From: Rhea pennata
Taxonomy: Eukaryota; Chordata; Aves; Rheiformes; Rheidae
Direction of reading: 5' to 3'
Length of the DNA stretch: 64,000 nucleotides
Assembly (NCBI RefSeq): GCF_028389875.1
Contig: NC_084664.1
Coordinates: 38,450,323 to 38,514,322 of the forward strand
Both the position numbers and the translations under genes were made by a program. The notes beneath the pieces were generated by a model. It searched no databases. It worked only from the letters and a program-made list of their open reading frames with translations, and was not told the DNA's origin. Positions 24,701 through 37,900 of this stretch are shown piece by piece (the first letter of the stretch is position 1; each line of letters starts with the position of its first letter).

Positions 24701-27700
24701 TCCTCTTAACACCTATTTCGTAACTAGTACATGTGAGTTCTAAATAACTGAAAACTACATGTTAGAGCCTGAATTGGAATGAATCAGCATACCTTTGATG
24801 TTAACCGTGGTTTTTTTTGCACTGGAGGAGCTGGCCTCATGGTGCAGATGGTTTTTAAAAATCATTTAAACACATGACTATGATATGATTAGAAAGACTC
24901 TCTGGTTCGTCAAGTTTAGTCATCTGCTATCAGAGTAGGGTATGTCATATGAGTCCTTTCACAAGAATATCAACATTCTTCCTAGAAGTTATTTAGGTTT
25001 TTTCTTCTCTTTGCTGCTACAGCAAGCATCTTACAGAATATTCTGGCTGTAATAGGAAACCTTCAGATTTTTAACCTAATTGTATTCCTGTTTAACATGC
25101 ATTTGTTCTTGCAGGTCTAAATTATACTTCAGTTTGAAAAACTCTACTTTTCTCCTGGCATTTAGTGTTCTGATATTTATAGAATGTTCAGTCCTATCAC
25201 TTCTGACTGTTTTACTGTAGTAAGCCATCCAAGCTGATTTAAGGCAGATAGACCTTAGGCAGATAGACTCTTGATTCCCCTGAGGATGCCAGTGAATCTT
25301 ATCACTATTTGAATTCATCTTCCGTGGATACGAGTGATTAGAATTGTACACACAACTCCAGGTAAAGTCTCCTCAGTGCTTCAAAAATGTTTCATGTACT
25401 TGAAAGTATGCTTGGTTTGAAATCACTTAGAGGCATTTCATTTTGCCCCCTTCACTAATTTGTACACTGGTGGGCATGTGTCAACAGTGACACCACTAGA
25501 TTTAATTGGAAAAAAAAAGTAAAATCTTGTCACTGCTTCTCAGTGCCACGTTTTTGCTATATATGGCAATATGTGATACTGAGTCATAATTTTTAGAGAA
25601 AATGGGTGGCAAGATAGTGTTACATAATCACTCAGGCTTAATCACTTAACATTTCTATGTAAGTTGATTTAGAGCTATATGTGTATTTAGAGTAGCAAGC
25701 ATAAACATTATGTCTTAACGCTGTAGACAATATTTTTAATCTTGCAATGGGAATAGTTCTATGCAGCCACTTCATTTGTGTAAGTATCTTGATAAAGTGT
25801 TTGTAGTCTTTTTCAAAACATTTTCTAATTAAAATGAGAGGACCTAGACAAATGAAGTAGAAGCAAAGCATTGTAGCCCTTGCATTCTTTTGTTTTTCTA
25901 AATATTTGCATTTTGATTATATTGTACTTAATACCACATGATGAAATGTGGTTTTGGATCAAAGCTGTTGTTCATGCTGTAGCTGAGACTTGTTTAAAGT
26001 GGCTGATTTATTAGTAGTATTCTGTTATACTTTGCAGGACTGGGTTACGAATTACTTCAACTAAATATGTTTCAGTTAGCTGAAATGAGTGATACTGTCT
26101 GGCATGTTGTAAAACCAAGCTGGTGAGGAAAGAGCTATAAGGAAACAGCATAAACAGTAAGTAAATAGTAAGTATTTTCAGAATCTAGAAAGATGTAGGC
26201 TAGGTAATTAATATTATAAGGTGCAGCTATAACTGGCAGGAGAACTTGCACCTGAATTGAGTTATTCTAAAAATTATCAGTTTTATAAGCTTTGGTTCTG
26301 CTAGGATTTATCCTGTGTCTGCTATGGATCATTATATTTCATTAAAGGTCTGGTTCATGGAAGAGAACATGCTCACTTGATTTGCTGGCAGTGCTGAATG
26401 GCAGAGAGGCTGCAGATATTGGAAGACAGAGTTAAAATCATTTGACAATTAAATGGTCTGAGGAAAAAAAAAAAAACGTTTCCTAATCCCCAAAAGGATA
26501 TAGTTAATGGGAAAATGTAGAGAGGGAGGATAGCAAGGATGGCGAGTATTTTCAGAGTTTTGATAGTAGAAGAGGATCAATAGCCTAGGTCTCTGCAGTT
26601 TAGAAATGTGACAGCTGAGATCTTGAATGGTACAGACAGGAAGAAGAGTAAATTATTTCTCATAATACAAGCGTGGAGAGGTACCTAATGAAATTCTCTG
26701 CGTATTTAGAAAGAAAGGAATACTTTTACATATAATGTGTAATTAAATTGTAAAATTCCTCTGTACCTCTGTGGAGGTTGAAATATAAAGATTGAAAAAG
26801 AGATGAAATATGTTGTGTGGAGGGTGGATTCATTGCTGTCTGTTAAAGATAATGGACTTTCTGCAACTGTCAGCTCGGGTGATCCCTGGAGTGCTGACTG
26901 CCAAAAGCTACGAGGATATACTGGGGGAAGAAACTGTCTGCTGCTCCTGGCCATGACTTACGTTCTTAACATTTTAAGTAAGTGCTCTGTTAGTCCTGTG
27001 AACTGTGGTGGTGCTCTCTCTCCCTCTATTTATATGTATATATTTTCTTTTTTTCCTGTATCAGACTGTGAAGAACAATCATCCCTTTCTCCCAAATAAG
27101 ATCACTATGATAACTGATGGTCCTGCTTGAAAATCAGAGTTTTCTGATGCTGAGTTATGTTCATAACTGAGTATTTTCTCTGATTAAGAAGTCTTCCTTC
27201 CTATGTAGAACATACTCTTTATGTAGCACGTTGAATTCAGAATATAAATTTCTGTAGTCTTGTACAATGTGGTTTTTAGTTTTGTCGACTTGTATAACAT
27301 GAGTAGAATAACATGATATACAGTCTTGAGAGGGCTTGTGCACTGAGCCTTGTTCAGTTAATCATAGTAAAACTAAGTGTCAGAAACTAATTCAGATTAA
27401 TGCTGGATATTTAGATAGCTGCATCAACATGTTCTGTTAGTGTTCTTTAACTCACTTTTCTTTTGCCACCTTCCCACCTCCATTTCTTTAACATGATGGG
27501 TAGTGTTTGTGCACAAAGTTAAGAAAATAAGCTTGTGCCAAAATTAGCGCCCCCAAAGTAATAAAACTTAAGAGAATCCTCATTTGTGATGGTCTACTTG
27601 TTAACAGCAATCTGTAGGATCAATGCAAGCAGATCATGGTGCAGATATCTCATGCTTAATCAGTGAAGGTTCACAAAGTTAGTTTCAGAGATACAGGAAG

Positions 27701-29742
27701 GGAGAACTTCTACAGACCTAGCAAAATGATCTTTGTTGATTTGTGTTTTTCTTGTATTTTCAAGTTATTCAAGTTATTTCAAGAAGAACTCAGTCATTCT
27801 CATTTATTGCTTTTGTAATGTAGTTTATTGCCATAATGGCTTATTTAATTGTCCGTATTATTTCATCAATTAATTTTACATTATGGTCATTAGTTATAGA
27901 TGACCTATATTTGATTATAGAATCCAAGTGAGAAAAGGGTGAGTTGAAGTTAATTGCTCAGAAGGCACATACTGCATAAACTCTGTTTTCTTAAATTTGT
28001 TGTTAGGTAAGTAAGTAAGCACTGTTGCAGTCAGGATACTTGCATAACACAAACCAGTGCTATCCAACGTGAAAATATGGAGACTGGTCTTTGCAAACTT
28101 ATTCATTCAGCTGGCATGTCTAATGAAACAATGTACTTCTGTCTATGGTAGAACATACACATACTCTTCTTACGGTGTAAGTTACTATTTTATATGCAGT
28201 AAGCACAGAATATTCAATTTGTATTGATTGCTGTGCCTCAGTGACTGCTCTGTTAAGCTGAATTTAAGTTATATTTTGGGCCAAACCTTCACTTGGTATA
28301 ATTTGGTGCTGCATTACTAGCCTAAGTGCTGGCCTATCAACATACTACATTTTTACTCATTCCCTGCTGTAAACATTTTCAGATCTTCTATAACCTAGAC
28401 TGGTTGAGTTAGTTACCTGTATTACAGTATGTATGAGGGAAATTAAACTGAAAATTTTGTGTCCAAGAAAATAAAGGTTATTTCTTTCAGTACTAGCAAT
28501 AGCTTGCTTAAAATTTGGAATATAATAGGAAAGGTGGAGAGAAGATAACTGCCTCTTTTCAGTTATAACATACATTTTGTTCATGCTGTAAAACAGATAC
28601 GGATCTGAAGCAGGTCCACTGTCTTCATTAAGACTTGTTGTGGACTTCACCATGTATAATATTCGTTATACAAAGAGTTTAATATTCAGCAGCAGGGATG
28701 GCTGCTTATTGTTTTCACACTTGAAATAATCATATGCAGTATAATTTGTATATTTAATGACTGTTATGTCTTTGGGAGATGATCCTTGTCTTTTTGTGCT
28801 AGTAACAAATGATGCAATTTCATCTTGTGCCATAATTAATTGTGAATATAATCTATTTGGAAGACTGGCAAGTTAAAATTGGCACAGTCAAATATCAATT
28901 CTTAAACAAAAAATATGTTAATAGCTCAGGAAATAAATATCTGAAACAGAAGTAATGGAAGAATTCTAATTAGTTGCCACTTGTGCATGAAGGTTGTAAT
29001 ATATTTTTTGTCTTGTCATGTGAGAAGCTGCCAAGCTTCCTTGTCTCAAATAAAATTTATTTTTTCCCATTTTGGGATTGTCAAGTTTGTCAGCAGAACT
29101 CCCTCCACACAAAATAGGATACTTGGAAAGAAGCTTGGAGTACAGGTGGGACTCCCTTTCTTCTGCTATGGGAAGCTCAAGTGGGAAATGCCAATGGCAG
29201 TGGGGTCAGATCATTCTCCCTCGTCCAGTGAAAGTGAGAGATTCTTTGATCTTGTTCCTATTTTTAAGACCTGTTTCTGGGGAAAAAGAAAAAAAAAAGC
29301 CTCAGTAAGCTAGAACTTAAAATTCATCAAAAGCCCAGTGCTATGTCTGCATTTAAAATAGAAGCTCTACATTACAGGGCTTACTTAATTGACAGACTTT
29401 TGACAATAATAAGTAAGTTTCTGAAAGAAAAATATTTCAAAGGGTGAGATTGTATATAAACAAAATTTGGTCACAATTTCAATTTTAGTAGGTTACACAA
29501 ATTATGAAATTTAGAAACCTTACTTAGATTAGGAGATAAAAGACGGAAGACTTCGGCTGTACGCTGGTCTGACCTTAACTGGCCTCACTGGTCATAGGGA
29601 AGCCAGTGTAGAAGGAGAGAATGGCTTTTCAGGCAAATCCAAGGCTGCGTGTAGAGCATTGCAGAACAGAGCCAAAAACTTGCCTGACAGTTGGAGACAG
29701 AAGAGAATCAGCTGTGTCAAAAATGTTGATGTAACAACAGCA

Positions 29743-29790
29743 AATAAAAATATTGCAGAGGAAAATGTGGAATAAAAATATTGCAGAGGA
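29743..29790. repeat. 28-base-period tandem duplication
   Basis: The 20-base word AATAAAAATATTGCAGAGGA occurs at 29743-29762 and again at 29771-29790. It is a small local duplication with no evident function. Confidence 0.85.
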
Positions 29791-30248
29791 ATAATGTATC
29801 CTACCGTACGCACGAATGTCATCTCTTATTCACTGATGTCCTTAAGTCCTTTCTTTTTCAGAAAAAAAGATTTAGTTACTCATAAAAATGTCAGGTATTC
29901 CTATTTTTGACATCCTTCTTAATTCTTTCCTTTGGTCTAGAGCCAAATTTCTGTTTTCTGTAAATTAGACTTGGTTCTACAGTAAAGGAAGATTAATATG
30001 CTCTTTAGGCATTGCTACTTGCACTTCACTATAAAACTGCTCTTGTGCAGCCTGATCAGCTATTTCTGTTGGCACACAACAGAGCTGGAGTTTTGCCTAG
30101 AGTAGCACAATCTTTTTATTCGCTGGAGACACAGCTAGTCACCACTTCAGCCATATGATACACGGCCTACTGCTATGCAGGAACATAGTTTCTCACTGTG
30201 TATGTGCTAATGCCCGCACCTCTAAAGCTCTGTGATGTCCGCACTTTA

Positions 30249-30481
30249 TCATTTCTTTTTTTTTTCTTTCTTTCTTTTCTTTTTTTTTTTTACTAACATT
30301 TCTCTATGTTCCTGGTTTTCATGTGTCGCTGGTGGTTTCTTCCGCTTTGTGCTCTCAGTCAGTGCCTGACTAGACTACTTGTTGGCAGTTGTCATGCCAA
30401 CTCCCAAGCATGGAAACTCAAGTAGAGAGAGGATTTATCTTTTTTTTTCTTCCTTTGCCCTTTTTTCTTTTTTTTTTTTTC
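30249..30481. repeat. Two pyrimidine-rich (T/C) tracts
   Basis: Long T/C-only stretches at about 30249-30292 and 30438-30481 are separated by about 145 bases of ordinary sequence. They are low-complexity DNA. On the minus strand they are A/G-rich and could be remnants of poly(A) tails, but no element body was recognised. Confidence 0.7.
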
Positions 30482-32829
30482 AAGTACTCACTTCACAGTT
30501 ACCAAGGTGCATGAACTGAATGTATAAGAAGTACTGGCAAATGGCTCTGCCAGTTTAGTCTGACACTTAAATTTCCAAATATACATTTCTGCTTCAGGAG
30601 CAGGTTTTTTCCATCCCTTTCTTAATCTGTGCTGCTTATCTTCATGTTAAAAATCAAGAAAATTAGAAAGAACAATCAAGTGGGGAGAGGATTTTATAGA
30701 CTAGTCACTGCACTTTTCCTATTTCAGCTGAACTATGAACATCTTTCAAATGCCATACATGGAAGTAATTTTTGAAAAATCCATGAGTCTGCTCAGTCTT
30801 TCTGAAAGCTAGGCATTACTGAATTTGATTCACTTTTCATGCTGAGTCATTCAAGAATTATGTGTATCAGCTTTCCAAATAACCAAAGTGAAAAATACAA
30901 GAGAAGTACAGGAAATTAAAAATGCAAACTCTTAACTCCGTATACCAAGATCATATGTAGTCATTATGTCTTGTTATTAATATATATAACAAAGATTTAG
31001 TTCTGTGAAACAATTGCTCTCCAAAATAAACAGTAGTTTAAATAGTTTTGCCATAATTGACAGCTACATTCACAGGTGAATGTCATAATGGAAAACATAC
31101 TGTGTTTAGTGGGAACTGGCTGAAAGAGGAGGAAACATGGAAATTCCATCTCAGACAATATGGCTCTTTGGAGGTTTCTGCAGACAAATACGTTCTAGGT
31201 CTCATAGGAACCATCTGTATGACTTGTGTAATATTACACTTCATGTGTAACTTGCATTTCTCACGTTCAAAAATCTGTGATTTGTCATTGAAGATATTTC
31301 ATGTATAAATATTACTGGAATTCATTACAATTCTTATTTGAAATAGAGCATTTCTGGCTGCAAGCTTTTGTTGGGGGCATACATTTTGCGAGAACTTCAG
31401 AGAATGATAGAAACTGGCTCAGCCTTTTCACAGTTGGTTATTAATAATTTCCTTTTCTTCTACTGTATCAGATAAGAACGTTTGCTTTAACTCAGCCTGT
31501 TCTGAAGTAGAGGGCTTTTATATCTCCTTGAAAAGGCAAGAAACCTCAGAAGCCTAATAATCTAGGAGGTGGCTGCTGTGGATCAATGTTCTAGAGTTGT
31601 CGTACACATCGTCCTGCACTTGGGCCGCCTTGTAGTCATCTCAGATATTATTGTCCAAATACTGGAGACTATGCTATTTATCTAAAGCACTGACTTCTTC
31701 TAGCTGTAGCCTCTTGCAGTGACTTCAGCTCTCTAAAAGAACAGTCCACAACTTGCATTTTGGCCTTTTTTAAGAAGGGAGGACTAGAAGTGATTGGGCA
31801 ACAACTACAGATCTTGATGACTGCAGGTAGCAGTGCAATAGATTTTTAGTTTAAAAGAATCCAGAGACCATCTGTGACACTTAGTATCAATCAACCCACA
31901 AAAGCCTGTAAAAAAAGGCCATCAGTTAAAAAGTGCAGTAGGAAGAAATATGAAGCATTGCAAATGTCTTGGATTTCTGTGGTAACAAAACCTTTGATCA
32001 GTAGTTTCTGCATGATCTTTAGAAGTATAGATTGCTCACGACAGTGGGGGGCAAAAAGTTCCCAGCAGACCTTGCATTTCTGATCCTAATGCAGGTAACT
32101 TCAGTGGATGTGTGAGCAAGGTGAAACAGGCTGTCCTTGAGATGTTTTAATACTTTGAGGAACACCAGCACAGCCCGACTTGTTTATTTTTTCTGTGCTT
32201 TCCATCATAATACTTGTGAATGATGAGACAGAGAGGATAAACGCACATATAAAAACAGATGATCGAGCTACCCAATGACCAACAAAGATTGTTTATATGC
32301 TACATCTGTCAAGAGGAAATAAACTCTTGGTCTTCTATGCAAGGAATGCAGCTCAAAAAGCAATGAGACTTTCACATCATCTCCCTGGTACTTCCTTGAT
32401 ACTGCATTTTATGCAGCTTGCCCTGACTAGATTTACCGTGAGAAGATCCTGGAAGGGGAGGACAGAGGGGCATTTAGGGCAGCTAATCAGCTGGAATGCT
32501 GGGAACCACTGCCCGGAGACCTCGCGTCAGTGCGGTCCCATCACGTGCGCTTCACTGAGGAGAGGACAGCCTGTTTGTTTTGGCTGTGGCTCATGTGAGC
32601 AGAGATAACTAAAAGCCAGGGAATCCAACTGGATAAAGAACATCTGCAAATGATGTTCTGTTAATGCATGTTATATCCAAAGAAGCCTCAATGCTCGGTC
32701 CGAACTCCAGTGTCGGCCACACATGTTGCTTCATCAGGTTCATTCAGAATCAGCTTTTGTTTCCTGTAAATAGACTGGGTGCAGAGTTTGTTTCATGCTA
32801 TTCCACAGTAACAACTTCAACTTTTTAGC

Positions 32830-32854
32830 AAAAAAAAAAAAAAAAAAAAAAAAA
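32830..32854. repeat. Poly(A) tract (about 25 A)
   Basis: About 25 consecutive A, followed by GAAAAAA. It could mark an old retroposition, but no retrocopy or LINE body was recognised immediately upstream. Confidence 0.85.
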
Positions 32855-33571
32855 GAAAAAATACTGCTTGGAGTATGGAAATCTATTCTTGAACTAACTT
32901 TAGAACAACTCTGGATTTAGCAGCTCAGTCAAGTCTTTGTTTGAATCTTGCCTGTATTTCTGAATGTTTTCTTTCACTTCAGTAGCTAAAGTGGACGGAC
33001 TAATTTGGCAATTCATCAATATGAGAACGTAAAAAAAAATTAGGTTCATCTGTTTCAGAATTTTTATATCCTTTGTGAACACTTGGAGCATATATACAGC
33101 AATTAATGTATTAGAATTAATAGCAGGTTTATTTATTTGAAATGAGTACGTGAAGGAGAGTATTAACTGCAGGTTAAGCCAACTAGAGTACTCTCAACTT
33201 TCTACAGAAGTTGTGATAGGCACAAACAGTAAACAACACTATTTTCATGCCTTTTTTCTAATGGTCACCCTTAAATGCTTCTTAATGCTGTATTCTAAGA
33301 GTTAATATGTAAATCTGGAATAAAGTCTATTTTAAAATAAACTTTCATGTCAATAAAAGAGGTGAAATGTTTTGAATTATAGAGCTCGTTTTCTAGTTTG
33401 TACGTCTCTGCTTAGGAAAATCTGATTTTCTTTAAGCCTTTCAGGATTGGACATTCAATTCTATTCAGGTAAAAGAATTTGAATTCACAATAAAACATGA
33501 AAAATTTTGTTGATGTCATGTTTTTAAGTAGAATAGATATATTCCTCCCACAAAAACAGATACTAAAACTT

Positions 33572-34440
33572 AGAATCATCAGTAAGGTTGGAAGGGACCT
33601 CTGGAGATCATCCAGTCCAACCTCCCCACTCAGCAGGGTCACCTAGAGCATGTTAGACAGGGTTGCATCCAGGCGGACCTTGAAGATCTCCAGAGAAGGA
33701 GACTCCACAACCTCTCTGGGCAACCTGTGCCAGTGCTCTGTCACTCTCTCAGTGAAGAAATTCCCCCTCACATTCAGGCAGAACTTCCTGTGCTTCAATT
33801 TCTGCCCATTGCCTCTTGTCCTGTCACACGGGACAGCTGAGAAGAGTTTGTCCCCGTCCCCTTGACACCCTCCCTTCAGGTACTTGTACACATTGATAAG
33901 ATCCCCCCTCAGTCTTCTCTTCCCCAGGCTGAAGAGGCCCAGCTCTCGCAGCCGTTCCTCATGGGGCAGATGCTCCAGCCCTCTGATCATCCTCATAGCC
34001 CTACGCTGGACTCTCCCCAGTAGCTCCATGTCTCTCTTGTATTGGGGAGCCCAGAACTGGACACAGGACTCGAGATGAGGCCTCAGCAGGGCTGAGTAGA
34101 GGGGCAGGATCACCTCCCTTGACCTGCTGGCAACACTCTTCCCAATGCAGCCTGGGACACCATTGGCCTTCCTGGCCACAAGGGCACATTGCTGGCTTAT
34201 GGTCAATCTGTCATCCACCAGCACTCGCAGGTCTTCCTCTGCAGAGCTGCTCTCCAGCAGGTCAGCCCCCAGCTTGTACTGGTGCGTAGGGTTATTTTTC
34301 CCTAGGTGCAGGACCCTGCACTTGCCCTTGTTGAACCTCAGGAGGTTCCTCTCCGCCCAACTCTCCAGCCTGTCCAGGTCTCTCTGAATGGCAGCACAGC
34401 CCTCAGGTGGATCACCCACAAACTTAGCTACAGGTGATAT
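33572..34440 (-). mobile_element. CR1 LINE, 5'-truncated, with 272-codon open ORF2 fragment
   Basis: This is a CR1 retrotransposon fragment lying on the minus strand, with its 3' end at 33572 (plus strand starts AGAATCATCAGTAAGGTTGG). The minus frame 33643-34461 is open for 272 codons and encodes the C-terminal part of the CR1 polyprotein, after the reverse transcriptase core. Recognisable pieces are [47 protein letters not shown] and [10 protein letters not shown]. The first few codons of that frame run into unique sequence. The lack of stops and the closeness to the copy at 36.5 kb suggest a fairly recent insertion. The reverse transcriptase catalytic region and endonuclease are missing, so it cannot move on its own. 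Confidence 0.93.
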
Positions 34441-36529
34441 AGAGGGCAGAGAGGTAAACATAAAATTTTGAAAAATGCTGGTATGCCAGGTAACTTCAGA
34501 GAGGAAATTGGATAGTAGTCGTGCAGGTGAGACTGCTTACTGTTCTTTCCAGCTGTGGTACACTTGTAGAAAGCTTACCTGTAGAATTAGATTGTAAGCG
34601 AACTATGATTTTGATCTAGACAGCTGGAAGGACTGGTTTAGGTAGGACTTGTCATTTTTTTTCCTCCTGCAGACGCTTTCAAGGAAAAGGAAGGTAATTG
34701 AGTATTAGTTACCAGGTATGTGAACTAAGTTACATTCTAGAACAGAGCAGGTGGAGCTTCATTTTCATAATCTTTCTAAAGCAGAAACTTTCATTATTCT
34801 CTTTCAGGGTCCTAATGTATTGATAATCATGAATAACTGGTTATTACAGCTATGCTGTATTATTAGCTTAGCACAAGTGTCCATTCTGTGTGGTTTATTT
34901 CTAGCAATGTGGGATGAACACAATCTCAAAGTTGCTCTCAGGGAAAAGTATATTCAACTTTTAGAACATAAGGTTGGAGAAAATATGCACCCAGGACAAA
35001 ACCATATTTAGTTCAGTTGCTTGAAACCACAGGTTTTGTTCTGATTGGAGAATTTGATGTCCTGCACAGGTACTTCACAACAAGTACCTGGAAGATAGAT
35101 GTTGTCTGGGAAGGTATTATTACAATACCTTTCATTAAACTTCTGTCTCAGGGGTTCAACCCTTGATTTAGATTATCTTCTCTGCAGCCTTTTTTTTTAA
35201 TGAATATTAAAAAAGATTCATTATGGAGTGATTTGCAACTCTTTAATTTTTATAGCCTAGTCTCCAACAAGGTAAGCAATATGTTGATGGCCAGTATTTC
35301 ATTTTCTAGCAATTGCAAACATTTGTATCCGCAGTGTCATCTTTTATGAAATTGGATTGTTTGGCAAATTAAGGTAATAACCTTCTCTTATCTTATTACA
35401 AATTAATTTACTTTCAAAACTACTTATCATTTTACAGTTGTTTCAATATTATGTTTAAAAAATAAAAGATCTACATTTTCTTCATGACTACAGTGTTTCA
35501 GACTGACTTGTCAGCAATTTAGACACTTTTGGAAAAGAAAACTTGAAAGACTTAGCTGTTTATATGTATATCATTACTATAATCTATGAAAAATATTTTG
35601 TAACAACATAATTCTAAGTAAATCTGTCAAAATTTTCAAATATCCTCCTGAAATAACTGGTCCTGCATAGAGACCAGCTGCATTAGCTCGCTATCAGCTG
35701 AGCACTCCAGTCGCCCTAGGAAACATTTTAGTTGAAAATACTTGTCTACTTTCCACCTGAGAAATGCAAAAAATCTGGAAAACGGTACAGAACGGAGCTC
35801 ATTCAACCCAAAGAGACCAAATAGTTCTCATGAGCTACACTGCCTCTCCCCTCATCAGACAAATTACTTAAGCCTGTGAGGATCTCAGAAAGGTTGTGAA
35901 TTCGCCCAGGAACTTTGCCAATGTCTCTGACTTGAGCTATATAAATAGTAGCCTGAAATTTGCTACTATCTGGACAGAATAAGAATAATTTTCAAAAGCA
36001 TTTATATGAATAAATTAAATTAGTGAGTCATAACAAATCAGTTTATTGTGCACTTCAGCTTACACACACTCAAAGCCCGAGAGCCTAAGCCCTAACTCTA
36101 GAACAAACTACAGAGCCTTCAAAAGTTATCCATGCTTAATGCCATAAAACTGCAGGAATTAGTACTTTCATGCATGTATATACTGTTAAGTTGTTCTAAA
36201 AATTAATACTTTTGATAAATTGAATTGTTGACTTCTTTCCAAATTTAAGCATTTTTATCATAAGTTTGGAAAGTGGGATCTGGACTTCGTTCTCTCTGGG
36301 CATTTTATCAAAGTATAGTTTCATCAAAGAATAAATAAATAAAAAAGGACACTTCTATCCACTTAATTACTGTCATTTTCAGTTTAATGGTATTTACACA
36401 TGAGAGTGTTCTTTCTATACAGTCATAATTTCTCTGAAGCACTCGGAAGGGTAGCTCATTAATACTGCTTTTTTAATCTTCATTGCGGGATCTTCTTCCA
36501 GACACAATTATCTCCATCACGTCCAGTTC
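34441..36529. other. AT-rich spacer between two CR1 copies
   Basis: No gene or repeat was recognised in these roughly 2.1 kb. A short plus-strand frame at 34751-35011 (86 codons) has no recognisable domain. Confidence 0.55.
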
Positions 36530-36987
36530 ATAGAATCATATGATCAGTAAGGTTGGAAGGGACCTCTGGAGATCATCCAGTCCAACCTCCCCACTCAGCA
36601 GGGTCACCTAGAGCACGTTAGACAGGGTTGCATCCAGGCGGGCCTTGAAGATCTCCAGAGAAGGAGACTCCACAACCTCTCTGGGCAACCTGTTCCAGTG
36701 CTCTGTCACTCCCACAGTGAAGAAATTCCCCCTCACAGTCAGGTGGAACTTCCTGTGCTTCAATTTCTGCCCATTGCCTCTTGTCCTGTCACACGGGACA
36801 ACTGAAAAGAGTTTGTCCCCGTCCCCTTGACACCCTCCCTTCAGGTACTTGTACACATTGATAAGATCCCCCCTCAGGCTTCCCTTCCCCAGGCTGAAGA
36901 GGCCCAGCTCTCGCAGCCGTTCCTCATGGGGCAGGTGCTCCAGCCCTCTGATCATCCTCATAGCCCTACGTGGGACTCTCTCCAGTC
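36530..36987 (-). mobile_element. CR1 LINE 3' fragment, near-identical to the copy at 33.57 kb
   Basis: This minus-strand CR1 fragment has its 3' end at about 36530 (plus strand starts AGAATCATATGATCAGTAAG). It matches the first 450 bases of the 33.57-kb copy with few differences. The minus frame 36608-36961 encodes 117 residues of the CR1 polyprotein C-terminus ([20 protein letters not shown] and [11 protein letters not shown]). It is truncated after the segment that reads GACTCTCTCCAGT on the plus strand. Confidence 0.93.
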
Positions 36988-37900
36988 CTTTCAGGCTGGT
37001 TGAGGCAATGCATGTTCTTCATCTTGAGTAATTACTTTTAAGATGGGGAGATGGATTAACACTAATTCTTCATCTTCAAAAAGTACCTTTTCAACATTAA
37101 TACTGGATTTTAAGAATATGAATTGTAGAGAATTTGAGGATTTGATGCCACTATTGACTTAAAGTCAATAATTAGTAAATACATCTGTTTTTATTAAAGT
37201 TATATTTTTTAAACTCAGCTGATACAGCTGATAGTCTTTGATATAAAGCATGGGGATAGTATGAATACAGTTTGTGATCTAGAGAAGATTAGTGATTTAC
37301 CATTGCATCTTGTCCATTATTTATCCTAATTCAGTTTGATATCCTTTTCTCTGCAGTTTAAAACAGTATCTCTGCCAACATTCTATTTTCTGTGCAGTAT
37401 TGTGTCAGAAGGAAAATCAACTTCTTTCTATAAAGTGTGAATGTAAGATAGTTGATTTTATTTTCATATTAATCCCTTAATTGGTAAGGCTATTGTGTTA
37501 GTATTAAGCATTGTTCCATTTCATAGTATTCCAACTTTTATATATATCTATCTAAATTATAAACATATATATCAAAAAGATACATAATATTTACTGTATT
37601 AAAATATTTTATTTATTCTGATTGATTGAAGGAATCAGGGGAGGAGAGATTCTGTAAGGTATGGTATTGCCAATTCTTTATTAGATTTATAAACCATTTC
37701 CTTCTCCATGTTTAAAGCATGTTACTGTTCACTGGGTATTACCCCTACTCCATGCCTGCTGTTTGAAATTACTGTCAACACATAAAGATCAGCTTAAGTA
37801 TAGTCTGGGCCAATATGATCATAAGAAGCCCGAATTACTCATAGCATTGGCTCAGGTGTTGCTGAGTGTGAGCTTATATTGCCAGAAGATTTAGAACAGG
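36988..37900. other. AT-rich intergenic DNA
   Basis: No gene was recognised. An AT-rich patch with TATATATCTATC/ATATATATC runs lies at about 37530-37600. Confidence 0.55.

Larger units (their letters stand above)
24701..33571. other. AT-rich intergenic DNA, no gene recognised
   Basis: No gene was recognised. It contains two T-rich pyrimidine tracts (about 30249-30292 and 30438-30481), a small 28-base-period tandem duplication (29743-29790) and a poly(A) tract (32830-32854). Open frames reach about 110 codons but show no family resemblance and are scattered on both strands. Confidence 0.55.
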
